Positions 46,278-57,583 of a DNA stretch of 64,000 nt are shown one piece after another (position 1 is the first letter of the stretch; each line of letters starts with the position of its first letter). The notes below the pieces were generated by a model. It did not search any database, was not told where the DNA came from, and saw only the letters and a program-made list of their open reading frames with translations. The DNA is from Gnetum montanum (lineage: Eukaryota; Streptophyta; Gnetopsida; Gnetales; Gnetaceae), in NCBI GenBank assembly GCA_015680685.1, contig MNCI01001003.1:134500-198499 (forward strand), given 5' to 3'. The position numbers and the translations under genes are program-made.

Positions 46278-48625
46278 CTAAATATTTACAGCTCTCGCGG
46301 CGTTACGTTGCTGCGGTTGGGTAGGCAATTCCCCTTGCATTGTTGGAACAGGTTGTATGGGAACTACAGGAGGAAGAGGTGCGGGTGGAGTTAGAGGATG
46401 GACTGAATGTGAGATGTCTCCCGGAGGAGAAGGAGTCCTTCTGAAGTACTCCCGAGCTTGGTAGTGACGTTCGGGGGTAGTGTGACCCATAGAGTCACCT
46501 GGAGAAACTGGCTGTTGCACATAATAACTGTAAGGATTAGGTTGCCGATAAGGGTATTGATGTGTTGGCAGTGGCATCCCCCATGACTATGGGTATTGCC
46601 ACTGTTGATGTTGTCCAATGGGCTGTGGAGGCATTCCATTTGGATAATATGTCAAGGGTTGGTGGAACTGCCTTGGGTTACCTTGTGGGTAAGGTAACCT
46701 TCGGGGTGTTTGCCGTTGATTAAGTCTTGGATTTAATGCATACACCCCAGACTCCTGCAGATGTGAGATAATTGGGCAACATCCCTTAGGATGGTCATAG
46801 TAGCAGACCTCACATCGACTATCATTATCTGAATCAGAGTTTACAGCCTCATCGGAGGTAGAAATTTTTCCCTTACCCTTGTTATGTGTAGGGTTAAATT
46901 TTCTCTGCTTGGTTTTGCCTTTGTCACTACCTTGCTCAACCTTAGACTCTTCTACGATTTTCAAGACTGTTTCTATTTGTGAGTCTAGGAATCCCACATT
47001 TGGTCTACCTTAGCCGATACCTTGGTTGTTAGCTTTTGGATCAACACGGTTTTCCGGTTCACCAACTCTTCGAGTGGTGACTCATCCTCCTCATCATAGA
47101 ATTTCACTTCCTTCTTGTGAAGGGAGGGATTGTGGTTGTATTGTTCCACACTTTCTCTCTTCCGTAGCTTACCCTCTTCTTGTGCTACTTGTTCCAACAA
47201 ACTTTCAACTTCATGGGCTCTTAGTTGGGAAAGTCTCCCTTGGGTGTAAGTCCCAAGAGTTCTTCTCGTTTCATTTCGTAGCCCATCCACGATGTGGCGA
47301 AGTTGATCTCGCTTAGCGTACCCATGGCCTGGGCAATGATGTAGCAGTGTATAGTAACGGGTCATGGCAGCATCCAAGTGTTCATAAGCACCTTGTTTCC
47401 AGCCTTGGATCTGCTTACACAAGTTGGACACTCTGGAGTACATTTGATATTTGTTGTTGAACAATTCAAGTGTCGTACTCCACCTCTTGATGGTTTCCGG
47501 TTCTAAGGACCGGTACCAGCTCTCTGCTTCTTTAATGAGTGTCCTTGGGAACAACTTGAGCTTCTACCACTCATTATCTATATTTTGCAAGGCACAGGCA
47601 TCGTGGAATGCCTATAAATGATGTTGAGGATCAACGTTGTATCCCCCTTCAAAACGTGGGATATTATTTATGTCCAAACGCTTGATCCTACTATCTTTTA
47701 GATGCCTTTTGGGGATCCTAACTGCCTCTCTAATGTCTAGCATGCTCTGGGTTGTGAGTAGGGGTTTGTCATGATCATCTCTTTCATGAAGTCTATGATG
47801 TCTTCGTGGTGGTTCCCTACTCTCCCTACGTCCTTGCCCTTGTCCTAACTCCTCTCGACCTTCCTGTCGAGGTATTTCATCTTCCTTTTTACTTTTACCC
47901 TCTCTGTTATGCTCACGATGGTTGCACCCAGATGTGGAAGGAGAGTGTGAATGGTGAGATGAAGGAGAAGAGGAAGGGGATCCATCACCATGGCGATGTT
48001 TCTTACCTTCTCTTCGGCTGCTTTGGCCCCAATTGTTATAACGATCTAAGTGTCTGTCCTTAGTGTGAGTGGTTATTCCTACCGTGAACAGTTGGTGCTC
48101 ACAGGGATCAGAGCCTGTAGCATGTACAGTTGATCAAAGGCCCTGATGCCTAACCTCTTCACCAGAGTGAGGAGGAGGAACATCATTTTCTAAGAAACCC
48201 ATTGTGAGGGGTTCCTCGTCTCCTATTTCACTAATGACATGGGGGACCTTGCCCTTCAACAATGAATGTTGGCTCTCCTGCCTTTCGTCCCGAATACGTT
48301 GGGCATTTGTGGGATGATAATCCCTTGTGTCATGGTCATCCAGAACGTATTCTGCAAACAGTTCTTACTTTCCAATCTGTGCTAAGGCACGGAACAGCAT
48401 GTTAGGGGCAGATCTATCCGGGGGTAACACAATGTTACCTTGCAAATCTCTCCATCGCAGTTGCTCATCTTGATGGTGAATAAAAGTAAATTCAGGGACA
48501 TACTCATCAAGATGAGTATATGTGACCTCAGATTGTTTAGGACATGGTTGATTTGAGTTATGCGTGTGATGCTGACTGTCTCCTGTGTTGTCCTTAGGTG
48601 AGTTGAATTCATGAGAAGAAGCCAT
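46278..48625 (-). pseudogene. gag of element D (nearly complete, few lesions)
   Basis: MASSHEFNSPKDN opens at 48625. The N-terminal part is EYVPEFTFIHHQDEQLRWRD. A His/Ser/Arg-rich block (about 48030-47780) with GDGSPSSSPSSHHSH is followed by capsid (47554-46985) with LFPRTLIKEAESWYRSLE, HHCPGHGYAKRDQLRHIVDG and LEQVAQEEGKLRKRESVEQ. The zinc knuckle CEVCYYDHPKGC is CX2CX3HX3C (about 46810-46775). A Pro/Gln-rich tail runs to 46278. Lesions are a stop at 48367, a few point stops at 47600-48200 and one frame slip near 46990. Confidence 0.82.
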
Positions 48626-48748
48626 CCTAATGGTGTGCTATTTACCATTATTTATGTTCTTAATTAATTGATTAACCCGAAGGTTTATTAAAGCTCACAA
48701 CGATGTGAGTGATATCCCTTATGTTCAATTGGCGTAAAAAACACTTAG

Positions 48749-48766
48749 TCCCCGGCAACAGCGCCA
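48749..48766 (-). promoter_or_regulatory. Primer-binding site of element D (tRNA-Asp)
   Basis: The minus strand reads TGGCGCTGTTGCCGGGGA, one base from the LTR. It has one mismatch to the E copy TGGCGCCGTTGCCAGGGA at the sixth position, and both match the tRNA-Asp-complementary site used by Athila elements. Confidence 0.85.
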
Positions 48767-48767
48767 A

Positions 48768-49668
48768 TGATGAGTGGCGAGGTACCCCTACACTCAACCA
48801 TACAAATACGAGCGTGTACGCATGATCCAGTCAAACTTCGCAAACTAAATGCCTTAATGCCACAAGCAACACTTGGGGTTAATCGTTCGTTGTCTTCCCA
48901 GGCTTGCTTGTATGTGTCACGGTGTATGGTTAAGCAAGTTTGAGGTATATGATTTTTTTGGTATTTTTCGGTTTATCTCCTAAGCTATGAGGATGTAGGG
49001 TTGAGAAACTAACTAGCTCTAACTACAGCACTAAGTCCTAGCATCAGCATCCATTCCCACTTATCGTACACACCCTGAACTATGCAACTGTGGCTACCAA
49101 ACGCTAATCGTTACTGGGATCACCACAAGTAACGCACGTGCTCGAAGCGGTCGTACTGAGGCACTTAACTAACCTATGTGTGACAAGCAGCTGATTCCTT
49201 GACTAGCCATACACATACGTAGATGCTCATAATCAAGTCGTACTTGTCCCATGCTCTAGGAGGAAAGGGTTGAGAGAATCTACTCGCAATGAGTAGCCGA
49301 TTCCTTGGCTAGTCGTACACGTTCGTCAACGCTCGTAACCAAGTCGTACTCATGCCGCATCACTAGGAAAGTAGTAAATAACATTAATTAAACCTATCCA
49401 TGCACTGCAAGGTTTATCCGCAAAGATCATCTTTATTTCCATACACAACTTGCGTTCAGGTACAAAGCTGCTCGAATAAAGAACCGTTCACTTGGGGGAC
49501 TCCTACTGCGGGCACATGGAAAATATTCTATCTCTGGGGTGATCAATCTGCCAGAGCTTCGCTACTTTACACCTAGGATGAGAAATGAGGGGAGTGCCGC
49601 CCGCGATATCGCGTACGTGATATCGCAGGGGATGCGATATCACGGCTTGTGCAATCTGTGTCTCATCA
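48768..49668 (-). repeat. 5' LTR of element D, promoter region deleted
   Basis: It runs TGATGAG to TCTCATCA. It matches 42327-43269 throughout, but near 49600 it goes from gtgccgcc directly to cgcgatatcg, lacking the cttattatagatatgg segment of the 3' copy, and it has one GATATC unit fewer. Confidence 0.88.
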
Positions 49669-49673
49669 CTAAT

Positions 49674-50960
49674 ATTGTGAAGTGGAATAATAGAGATTAG
49701 AATTGGTTTTATACAAAAGAGTGTAAAATGGTTCAACCAAGTTAGCTCCTACATAGAACAATTTTATTGAAGCTAATTCCAATTCTAGAAGAAAACAACT
49801 TCATCATGTAAGCTTCTAAGTTAGCTTATGCTTGTAGAATTGAAATTCAATTCTATGAAGAAGCTCCATAAGCCACATCATCATCAAGAAAAGAAGCTTG
49901 ACTTGAAATGATATTTTTAGAGAGAAAAATTAGCTCTACAAATGAGCATAGAAATTGGATCTACAAGGCAATCTCCTTTTTATAACTAATTTATAAAATC
50001 AAAATCTAGCCTCACAACAAGCTCACTTTTCAGCTCTACCACATTAGTTTTGGAAGGTCAAAGCTAGAGCATTTCTGTGAAGCTTAGAAATATCTTTATC
50101 ATGTTAGCTTGTAAAGGAGTTTTTTAGAATTGAAGAAAGGCTCTTTGAAATAGCTCTACCAAGTCAGCTTCATTAGCTTATAAAGGAACTTCATGGAGCT
50201 TAAAATGGTTCTATAAAGAGGCCCTGCCAAGTTAGTACCACACCATGTTAGCTCGTAGAGAAGATTTGTATAGCTTAAAAGTGTTCTACAAAAGAGCTCT
50301 ACCACATTAGCACATGTCACCATTAACATCTGCAACACCAGCATCTACCATGTCAACAAATAGATGAAGCACATATTTTCATAGAAAGTAGATATACTTC
50401 TTCTACCATGTTAGCATCTACGATGTTAGCAAATAGATGAAGTACATATTTCCATCTAGACCAAATATGCTTCATTTTCCATGTCAACACATGCCATGTC
50501 ATCATCTAAATACAAGATGAAATTTTCATCTAGATTGAAATTCTCTCTAGATTAGCCACACATACATAAGCACTAGTAGGTCCAATGATAGCTCAAATGG
50601 AAGTCAAAGTTGGGTCTATTTTCATCTAGATGATAAAACCCCATCTAGATAGCCTCATCTTCCATGTAAGCTCTAGAGTTAGCTTATGTTCATAGATGAA
50701 AAATCTAGTTCTACAAAGAAGCTCTAAGTGCTACATAGCATACTACCATGTCAGCTTGTAGATGGAGTTCGTAGAACCAAATTTCTGTTATCCAAGTGAG
50801 CTTTACCATGGAAACATCATTTATGTTAGCTTGTAGAACCAGTTTATGAGGTTAAAATTCAATTGTACAAATGAAATCGAAGATAGCTCTATTAGCCATG
50901 TAAGTTGTAGATAAAAAAAAAAAAATCTTATAGAACCAAAAAGTGGTTCAATGGAACTAG
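49674..50960. repeat. Quasi-repetitive block with TTAGCTTGTAGA words
   Basis: This non-coding stretch re-uses the words catgttagcttgtaga, gctctaccaagtcagct and aagctctaccatg every 40-90 bp, with strong divergence and in one orientation. It looks like an ancient minisatellite or satellite. No protein on either strand. Confidence 0.5.
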
Positions 50961-52798
50961 ATCTATGAGCTAATCACAAATATACTTTGCCATGTTAGAC
51001 CATTCATATACCAAATTTATAAAGTGCAAAAATGATTCTACATATGAGCTTCAAACTAGTTTTGTTAGACTTTAGCTCAAGCTCACAAAAGTACACAATC
51101 TTAATTTAATGCACATGTGCGTTAAGTTAACACACAACTCAACATATTATGAAGGACTCAAAAATGACTCTAAGATAAGATTTTGTTAAAGTAAATTAAA
51201 GCTAATGAAAGGAACCAATTTAGGCAATGTATCAAAAGCGATCTAAAGAATAGGGGATAGATTTCTAGCCATAGAGTTCAAAATCAGAACAAAGCTAGGG
51301 GTAGCACGAAGCCACCATTAAAACTCAAAGAAGTAACTCTAGACAAAAAAACTCAATTTAGTGAATGTATAGAAAGATGTGAGATCTGAGCTAACAAAAT
51401 GCTGTTACTCTAGTACATATAGAGTTATGGTAGCTACTGGGATTATGGCTAAAATTGCTAGGAAAAAAGCTTGGATTCAAATAACTGTGGGATCTAATTT
51501 AATAGAAATAACAAATTTCATAACTAAATTATTTGTGGGAGAAAGAAAAGCTGAGAGTATACTTAAATAAGTTTAATGACTTTGAACCAAATACAATGAA
51601 TTAGACTACTAAAAGGCTCTTCCAAATCATGACTCTTATTAGTTGAGGGACTGCAAATTTTAAGGAAGAGGGAAATTTATTAATAGAGAAATAGTTATCC
51701 AATGCCCTGCATTCACATGAATAGAATGTGAGGTAACTATAGCTTTTAATTTCTATAATGGATGTAACTACTAGGGATTTCTATATAAATCATAGAGCAC
51801 ATTTGTTTATGGATTATCACATTCAAGAGAAAGGGGAAAGCGAGGAGTGATTTCTTGTACAATGACATTTTAAAGTTCAAATTTAATTTAGCTAATTTAC
51901 TTTTATCCTATGAGTTATTCATATTTTTCTACTTTATCATAGTTGCTTAGCTAGTAGTAAAAATAGTATTGTGCTTGGAATTATTTAAATTACTTAAATA
52001 GCTTTGGGTTTAGCAATTTTTGGTGTTTGTCTACTGATTTGAAATAACTTTAGTTTTTAAAGTGCTTTCTCATGTCAATAGTAGCCTATTTTGAATTGTT
52101 TGTTTGAGCTAAAAGGTTTAGCAATTTATGGTATTTTTGACTAATTTGAAATAACTTTATTTTTCAAAGTGTTTTCTCATGTCAATAGTAGCTCATTTCA
52201 ATGCTTAAGACTTTATGCAATTCTACTGTTATATTTTCCAAAATCCATTGAATCTTGCTCAGTTTCCAATTTTCTTATGGAGTTTTCTCTCTAGGGAAAA
52301 TTGATAATAAATTTTTCTGAATTGCACTTAAGCATTTGATGAAATGGTAGATTGCATAGGTAGCATATAAGCTAGACTACATAGACTACGTAGCTTTGAT
52401 ATAGCAAAAACCTTATTCACTTACAGAATAGAGTAAAGATGGTTGAATCATTTTATAAAGTGTATTTATCTTTTTAGCTCAAAATGTAATACTAAGAAAT
52501 TGGTTCCTAATGTTACCCCAAAACATATAGTTTCTGTACAATCGTTGACTTTATTTGAAGGTATCTAGGCCTTGGTATTTTCATAGACTAGAAAGCACCT
52601 AAACTTGAATTTGAAAGAACCCTCATCCTTGTGATTTTCATCATGAGAAAGAGGACAACATTGGTGTCGAATAAGCTTTTCCCCACTGTTAGTTTCTTGT
52701 AGTTAAGAAAAGATTAACAAAATAGTGGTGGTCCAAAATAGTCACTAATAGTTCTTTTTGGCACTATAGGGAGGGCAAGAAATTAGTTACTACTCTAT
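50961..52798. other. Non-coding lead-in to element F
   Basis: AT-rich, with only short frames (for example 51379-51570) that match nothing I know. ctatataaatcatag at 51780-51795 could be an LTR TATA box and 51.0-52.7 kb may be the LTR plus leader of element F, but no second LTR is in the window to prove it. A two-copy tandem duplication is annotated at 52008-52205. Confidence 0.45.
52008..52205. repeat. Two-copy tandem duplication of about 105 bp
   Basis: Both copies contain ggtttagcaatttttggt-like starts, atttgaaataactttag/t and ttctcatgtcaatagtagc. Sequence identity is high but not complete. Confidence 0.75.
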
Positions 52799-52814
52799 AT
52801 TCATGAGCAAACAA

Positions 52815-54300
52815 ATTGATAACTTTGAGAAATTTGGAAGTCCAAATGAGTACTTTGATTATAAGACTAATTATTGATTAGAGGAAGAGCAAGAAAAGAC
52901 TTTTAAATAAGAGACGAGTAGTGGAATAAAAACTAGAAGGTCTAGAAATTCACCTCTTCTATCTAGATTACTGCTCTTTAGGACAAGATAAGGAAATCCT
53001 AGGCATTTGACATATAGAGGGAATTTCAACATGGCAAACCCATCATCCTTAAATCTTTGATAAGGAGTCATACCTTTGAGATTCCTAAACTACCATGATA
53101 TCCCTAAGGTAGTTTACAAATATTTACGTGAGACTTTCATCCATGGAAAAACTTATTTAGCTAAAGAATATGTTCATCTATTTGAGTTAGCTCTAGCACA
53201 TGCAAATGTTCAACATCAAGACCAAACTTGTTGGCTATTTGTAGAAAGCTTAAAAGATATGGCTCAAATTTGGTATTCTAACTTACCAAACAATAGTATC
53301 ACTAGTTGGGATGACATGAAAGATACATTCATAGCTCAATAAGGCAACCAAATTAACAAAAATAAATAAATAAATTATGGGTTAGTTCAAGCTAAGCAAG
53401 GATCTAAAGAATTAGTTAGGGACTTTAACATTAAGTTCCAACGAATTTGTGGATTGTTTCAAGGGTAATATAAACCTTTAGATGGAGTGGTTAGAGATAA
53501 TTACTTCAATATTATAAATTCAAGAATTTCAATTTGGTTACGAAGGACTCCAAATTTAGAAACCTTAAATGATATATTTAATAAGGCTATCCATTTAGAA
53601 AAATAATTAAATTTATCAAGCAAAGATTTCATTTGAGTATCAAATACTAAGTAAAATTGTTAATCTCTATAAAAAATTTATGTTAGTTTAAAGCATTGCC
53701 TCCTATGACAAACGAAGATAAAGCTTAAGAAAATGAAAATTTTGAACAATATTCTAAAAAAGGAAAGCTAATGAAAAAACTATCTAATAAGGTAGTTAAG
53801 TTAGAAAAAGCTTTGGCTAATGTTAAGATAAAAGAAGAAAAGAAGCATAGGAGACTTAGACATCAGGAAATGGATATCAAATTAGTGGATTCTAAAGATG
53901 AGAGTAACACAACTATTTCAAATTTTCTTAACATTAAATCTACAATGAGTTATCTAGTATTCATTATGTTAATAAATCACCTAAAAATGAATTAAGTAAC
54001 ACTTTTTCTTTGTCATGTTTAGAAGAGGATTTGTCTTCAAATGAGAAGTGCAATAATAACGATGGATCCATCTACAAATTACGGTCAAAAGAAAAATTAA
54101 CTACATCTATGCATGCAAATATAACCCTTGATATTAGTACTAAAAGAAAATTTTTTAAACCAAAAGAAAAGAGAAAAGAAAAAGATACACAAATGAATAA
54201 AAATCCCCAAAACTAGTTATCCAACAAATGGTTTAGGAAATCAAGCTTTTATGGAAATGGAGAATATGAATTAATAGAAGACTTTAAGCATGTTAAAGTA
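52815..54300 (+). pseudogene. gag of element F
   Basis: The likely start is MSKQIDNFEKFGS at about 52815. The capsid is recognisable in 53076-53342 (LAKEYVHLFELALAHANVQ, SLKDMAQIWYSNLPNN, WDDMKDTFIAQ) and continues after a stop with GLVQAKQGSKELVRDFNIKF. A Lys/Glu-rich segment follows (53771-54216). No zinc knuckle is seen. The motif set fits the retrotransposon gag capsid fold. Confidence 0.7.
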
Positions 54301-54459
54301 AACATTAGCATTTACTAGATTTTACAAATGGGAATTCAGCAAAGGAAGGTTTTTGAACTAGTTAAAGCTAAGAGAAAGACTAGAGAATTTGAATTAATCT
54401 ATGTTTATAATGAAGAGAAAACAATAAAATCTAGCTATCCTTATACTCTAGATATAGAA

Positions 54460-54790
54460 GCTCCTCCTGTTCTCCTAACAATGAAACTAAATGAAAAATA
54501 TTTGCATAATTTCTTAGTGAATTTGGAAGCTACATCAACTATTATGCCTTTGTCCATTTGCAAATAATTAGGATTGTCACGAGTAGAGTCTAACAAGAAA
54601 ATTGTTTAGGTAGATAAAAGAAAAGTAAAAATTATAGGGCAATTAACAAATGTTTTACTCCAAATTACTTTAAAACCCCACATAAAGAGTAGAATAATCA
54701 TCCAAGTGGCTGATAACCTTGATCCATATAGTCTTTTGCTAAGCTAGAGTTGGAGTAAAAACGTTTTTGGATATAACTATTCTTACATGT
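54460..54790 (+). pseudogene. Aspartic protease of element F, catalytic site lost
   Basis: LHNFLVNLEATSTIMPLSIC aligns with retropepsins that have V-D-x-G-A-T-S-T-I-M-P. Aspartate has become asparagine and glycine glutamate, both explained by G-to-A changes. The downstream block ITLKPHIKSRIIIQVADNLD and SLLLS.SW fits the C-terminal half. Confidence 0.7.
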
Positions 54791-54979
54791 GGTAACATGA
54801 AACAGACAACCTAATTAGATATACATATACAGTTAACCTTTGATGACAAGAATAGTACTTTAGATGGAAAAAGCAAAATCATCAAACCAAAGATATTGAA
54901 ATAAGAGTATGTTCACTTATAGAAGTTCACATTCTAGAAAAAGGAGAAATTTAAAGAGAGGGAAAATAGAAAACATATT

Positions 54980-55350
54980 TTGATGGGTATTGTAATTCAG
55001 AAGAGTCAGAGTTGGAATAGTATTAGTAAAGGAAAAATTTCTGAAAACTTTCAAAGTTATACATTTATCCTTCTCCTATACCCACAAGAAAGCTGAGTAT
55101 GAAGATTTGTTTATTGGAATTAAAACAACATGGGAAAAAGAGATGAAAGAAATTATGATAAAAGGAGATTCAAGGCTTATTTGTGAATAGATTAATGGTG
55201 AATGTGTAGTAAAAAGTTCATTCTTGAGACTGTATAAAAAACTCATATGTAACTTGTTAGACCAATTTGAGTAGCATAAAGTAAAGCATATTTGTATGGA
55301 AGATAACCAGTTAGCAAATGAGCTAGCTACAATGCCCTCAACATTGGATT
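54980..55350 (+). pseudogene. Archaeal-type RNase H of element F, upstream of RT
   Basis: KKAEYEDLFIGIKTTWEKEM carries the conserved AEYE glutamate. IMIKGDSRLIC and INGECVVKSSFLRLY carry the GDS aspartate and the following helix. HICMEDNQLANELATMPS stands for the final ADALA block, with its Asp changed to Asn. The N-terminal strand with the first Asp is too decayed to read. Its place, between protease and RT, differs from element C, where the same domain lies between RNase H and integrase. Confidence 0.68.
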
Positions 55351-55689
55351 CAAAAAAGATTAAAAAATATAGAAGGGTTGTACTTGAGATTGAAAATCAT
55401 CCTTTAATTCTAAATAATGTGGAACACTTCTAGATGTTTGAAAAGGATGATAAATCACTTAGACTTTTGAAGAATAAGGGAGAATTTGAGAATAAAGTTA
55501 TGTTTGAACAAGAAGCTACATCAAAGCTTAAATCAAATTTTATTCCTAGAAGATAGTTGATTATGAATATGAGTTTAGCAAAAGGTTGCTTAAGGGGATG
55601 AACATCCAAATTACAGAAGATCAAGCTTATGAAATAGTAAAACTTGAATCCATAGAGAAGCCAAAAATGTTAAATCTCACAAAAGGAAA

Positions 55690-56520
55690 TGATCTAGTTT
55701 TCAAATAGAAATTATTATCTTTATTAAAGGATAATCTAGATAATTTCACATGGTCATATGATGACCTTAGAACATTTATACTAGATGTAATGACTCACAA
55801 GATTCCTCTAATCAAAGAGTGTAGGATAGTAAGGAAAAAGCAAAGGAACTTTAACCCATCTTTTGAACCATCAATGGAAGCTGAAGTTAAAAGGCTATTA
55901 TAGGCTAGAATTATATATCCTATTTGATATCTAGTCTGGTTGGTTAATATTATACCTGTGATGAAAAGGAATGGTAACATTAGGCTATGTGTTGATTTTA
56001 GAAATTTAAATAAAGCTTCAGAAAAAATTCATTTGCTTCCCTGAATAGATGAAATGTTGATTGAAGTTTTTGGATTTCAAGTATACTCTTTTTTGGATGT
56101 ATTTTCAAGGTATAATCAAGTTATGGTTGATAAAAATGATTGATATAAGACAAATTTCATTACATAGTGTGAAACGTTTGCTTATAAAAGAATTCCATTT
56201 GGATTATCAAATACTAAAGCCATATTCCAAAGAGAAATGGACATCTCTTTTAAAGGTTTAATAAGAAAATTTGTAGTAATTTTTCTAGATGTTATTATTG
56301 TTTACTCAAAGAGGAAGGACGATCACATTAGTCACCTTCAATAGATGTCAAAAGTCTAGTATTTATTTGAATATGAAGAAAAGTATTTTTGAAGCAAATT
56401 TTGGAAGTTTGTCAAAATAGTATAGTAATAGATAATACTAGAATCAAAGTTGTTCAAAACATTAAACATCCAACCAACAAAAAGTCCCTTAGATCTTTCT
56501 TTGGAAAAATAATTTTGTTA
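55690..56520 (+). pseudogene. Reverse transcriptase of element F
   Basis: FTWSYDDLRTF starts the linker. RT blocks are VRKKQRNFNPSFE, MKRNGNIRLCVDFRNLNKA, VYSFLDVFSRYNQV and KRIPFGLSNTKAIFQREM. The palm box reads VIFLDVIIVYSK where active enzymes have Y/F-x-D-D, so the second aspartate is replaced by valine. Several stops are present. Confidence 0.75.
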
Positions 56521-56639
56521 AGAAGTATATACTAGGATTTACTAAGATTACCAAATATTTGATGTATATGCTTAGAAAGGATGTGTAGATTAAGAAATTG
56601 AAATTAGAGAAAGCATTAGCTAAAATTAAAAAGGCTGTT

Positions 56640-57060
56640 GAGGAAGCCCCATGTTTATGTAAACCAAAATTAAAAGAGGATTTCTAGCTATATGGTTTTG
56701 CTTCTACTAATTCGATTGCCATAGTTTTAACTTAGAAAATGAATGGTCAAGATGAACCAATAGAAATCTTTGATCACCAGATTAAAGTTTATGAATTGAA
56801 CTACTCAAATTTGGAAAAATAGGCATATGCCGTGATTAAAGCATTAATGCATTTTAAATATTATGCAGAAAGCACTTTAATCCATGTTATGATAATGAAG
56901 CTTTCTATTAAATAATTCTTAACGTAGAATGAGATTGTGTTAGAAAGAGGAAATTAGATCGCTAAGCTCTAAAGATTTAAATTTTTCTTAACATTATGCA
57001 AAATAGTTAAAGAAATGGTTTTAACAAAATTAATGGCTAAAGAAGCCAAAATTTGTATAT
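56640..57060 (+). pseudogene. Ty3-type RNase H of element F, degenerate
   Basis: LYGFASTNSIAIVLT replaces the usual D-A-S start, so the first catalytic Asp is missing, as in element C. VYELNYSNLEK.AYAVIKAL and HFKYYAESTLIHV follow. The reduction fits dual-RNase H elements. Confidence 0.7.
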
Positions 57061-57199
57061 TAAATCCTAATAGTGGAAATTGATATGATAAAATTCTAGA
57101 ATTTTTAACTTTAAGGAAAGTTCTAGATAATCTGATTGTAAGTCAAAGGAAAGATTTTCTTTAAAATAAAAATAGGTTTGTGGGTTTGGATTTTATATA

Positions 57200-57583
57200 G
57201 AAAGGATTTTAGAGGAGTTTTGTTAGAATGAGTTAGTAATAATTAAATTGAGCATGTGTTGGACCAACTCTATGATCATGCGAATTTGTTTTATGACTTA
57301 CCCAAATCAACTATGCAACACATATTATGCTATGGATTTTATTGGCCAAATGGTTATCAATATATAAGATCGAAGATCCAATGCTATTACAAATGTCAAA
57401 TTCATGGGCCAAAAATCAAAAAAGCTAGCGCTTTGCTAAAAATAGTAATTGTAGAAATGCCATTTTATCAATGTGCCTTAGATTTCATTGGCATGATTAC
57501 TCTTTCAATAGTTGTACATAAATTTATGCTTACAGCTACTAAATATTTTACCAAGTTGATAGAAGCAAAAGCTCTAAAGAAGA
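57200..57583 (+). pseudogene. Integrase of element F, truncated by element E
   Basis: The zinc-finger part is LYDHANLFYDLPKSTMQHIL (first His intact, second replaced) with YYKCQIHGP. The core starts YQCALDFIGMITLS, with the first DDE aspartate, and continues to FTKLIEAKALKK, where the LTR of E begins at 57584. The rest lies beyond E, outside the window. Confidence 0.78.

Larger units (their letters stand above)
42327..49668 (-). mobile_element. Element D: gag-protease-only Athila-like LTR element
   Basis: LTRs lie at 42327-43269 and 48768-49668, with a perfect target duplication ctaat (42322-42326, 49669-49673). The minus strand has a near-perfect tRNA-Asp primer-binding site, gag, an intact protease domain and the start of the protease-RT linker, then passes at about 45360 into a 2-kb non-coding spacer. 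RT, RNase H and integrase are absent. Element E has the same junction, so this is a mobilised non-autonomous form rather than random decay of one copy. Confidence 0.9.
52799..57583 (+). mobile_element. Element F: old Tat-like element with RNase H before RT
   Basis: The plus strand shows, in order, gag (about 52815-54300), protease (54460-54790), an archaeal-type RNase H (about 54980-55350), RT (55690-56520), Ty3-type RNase H (56640-57060) and the start of integrase (57200-57583), cut by the insertion of E. Every domain has stops, and protease and RT have lost catalytic residues, so it is the oldest Tat-type copy here. LTRs are not identified. Confidence 0.75.

Noticed and set aside
51379-51570. 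63-codon plus-strand frame
   Set aside because: Short, AT-rich and isolated, with no motif.
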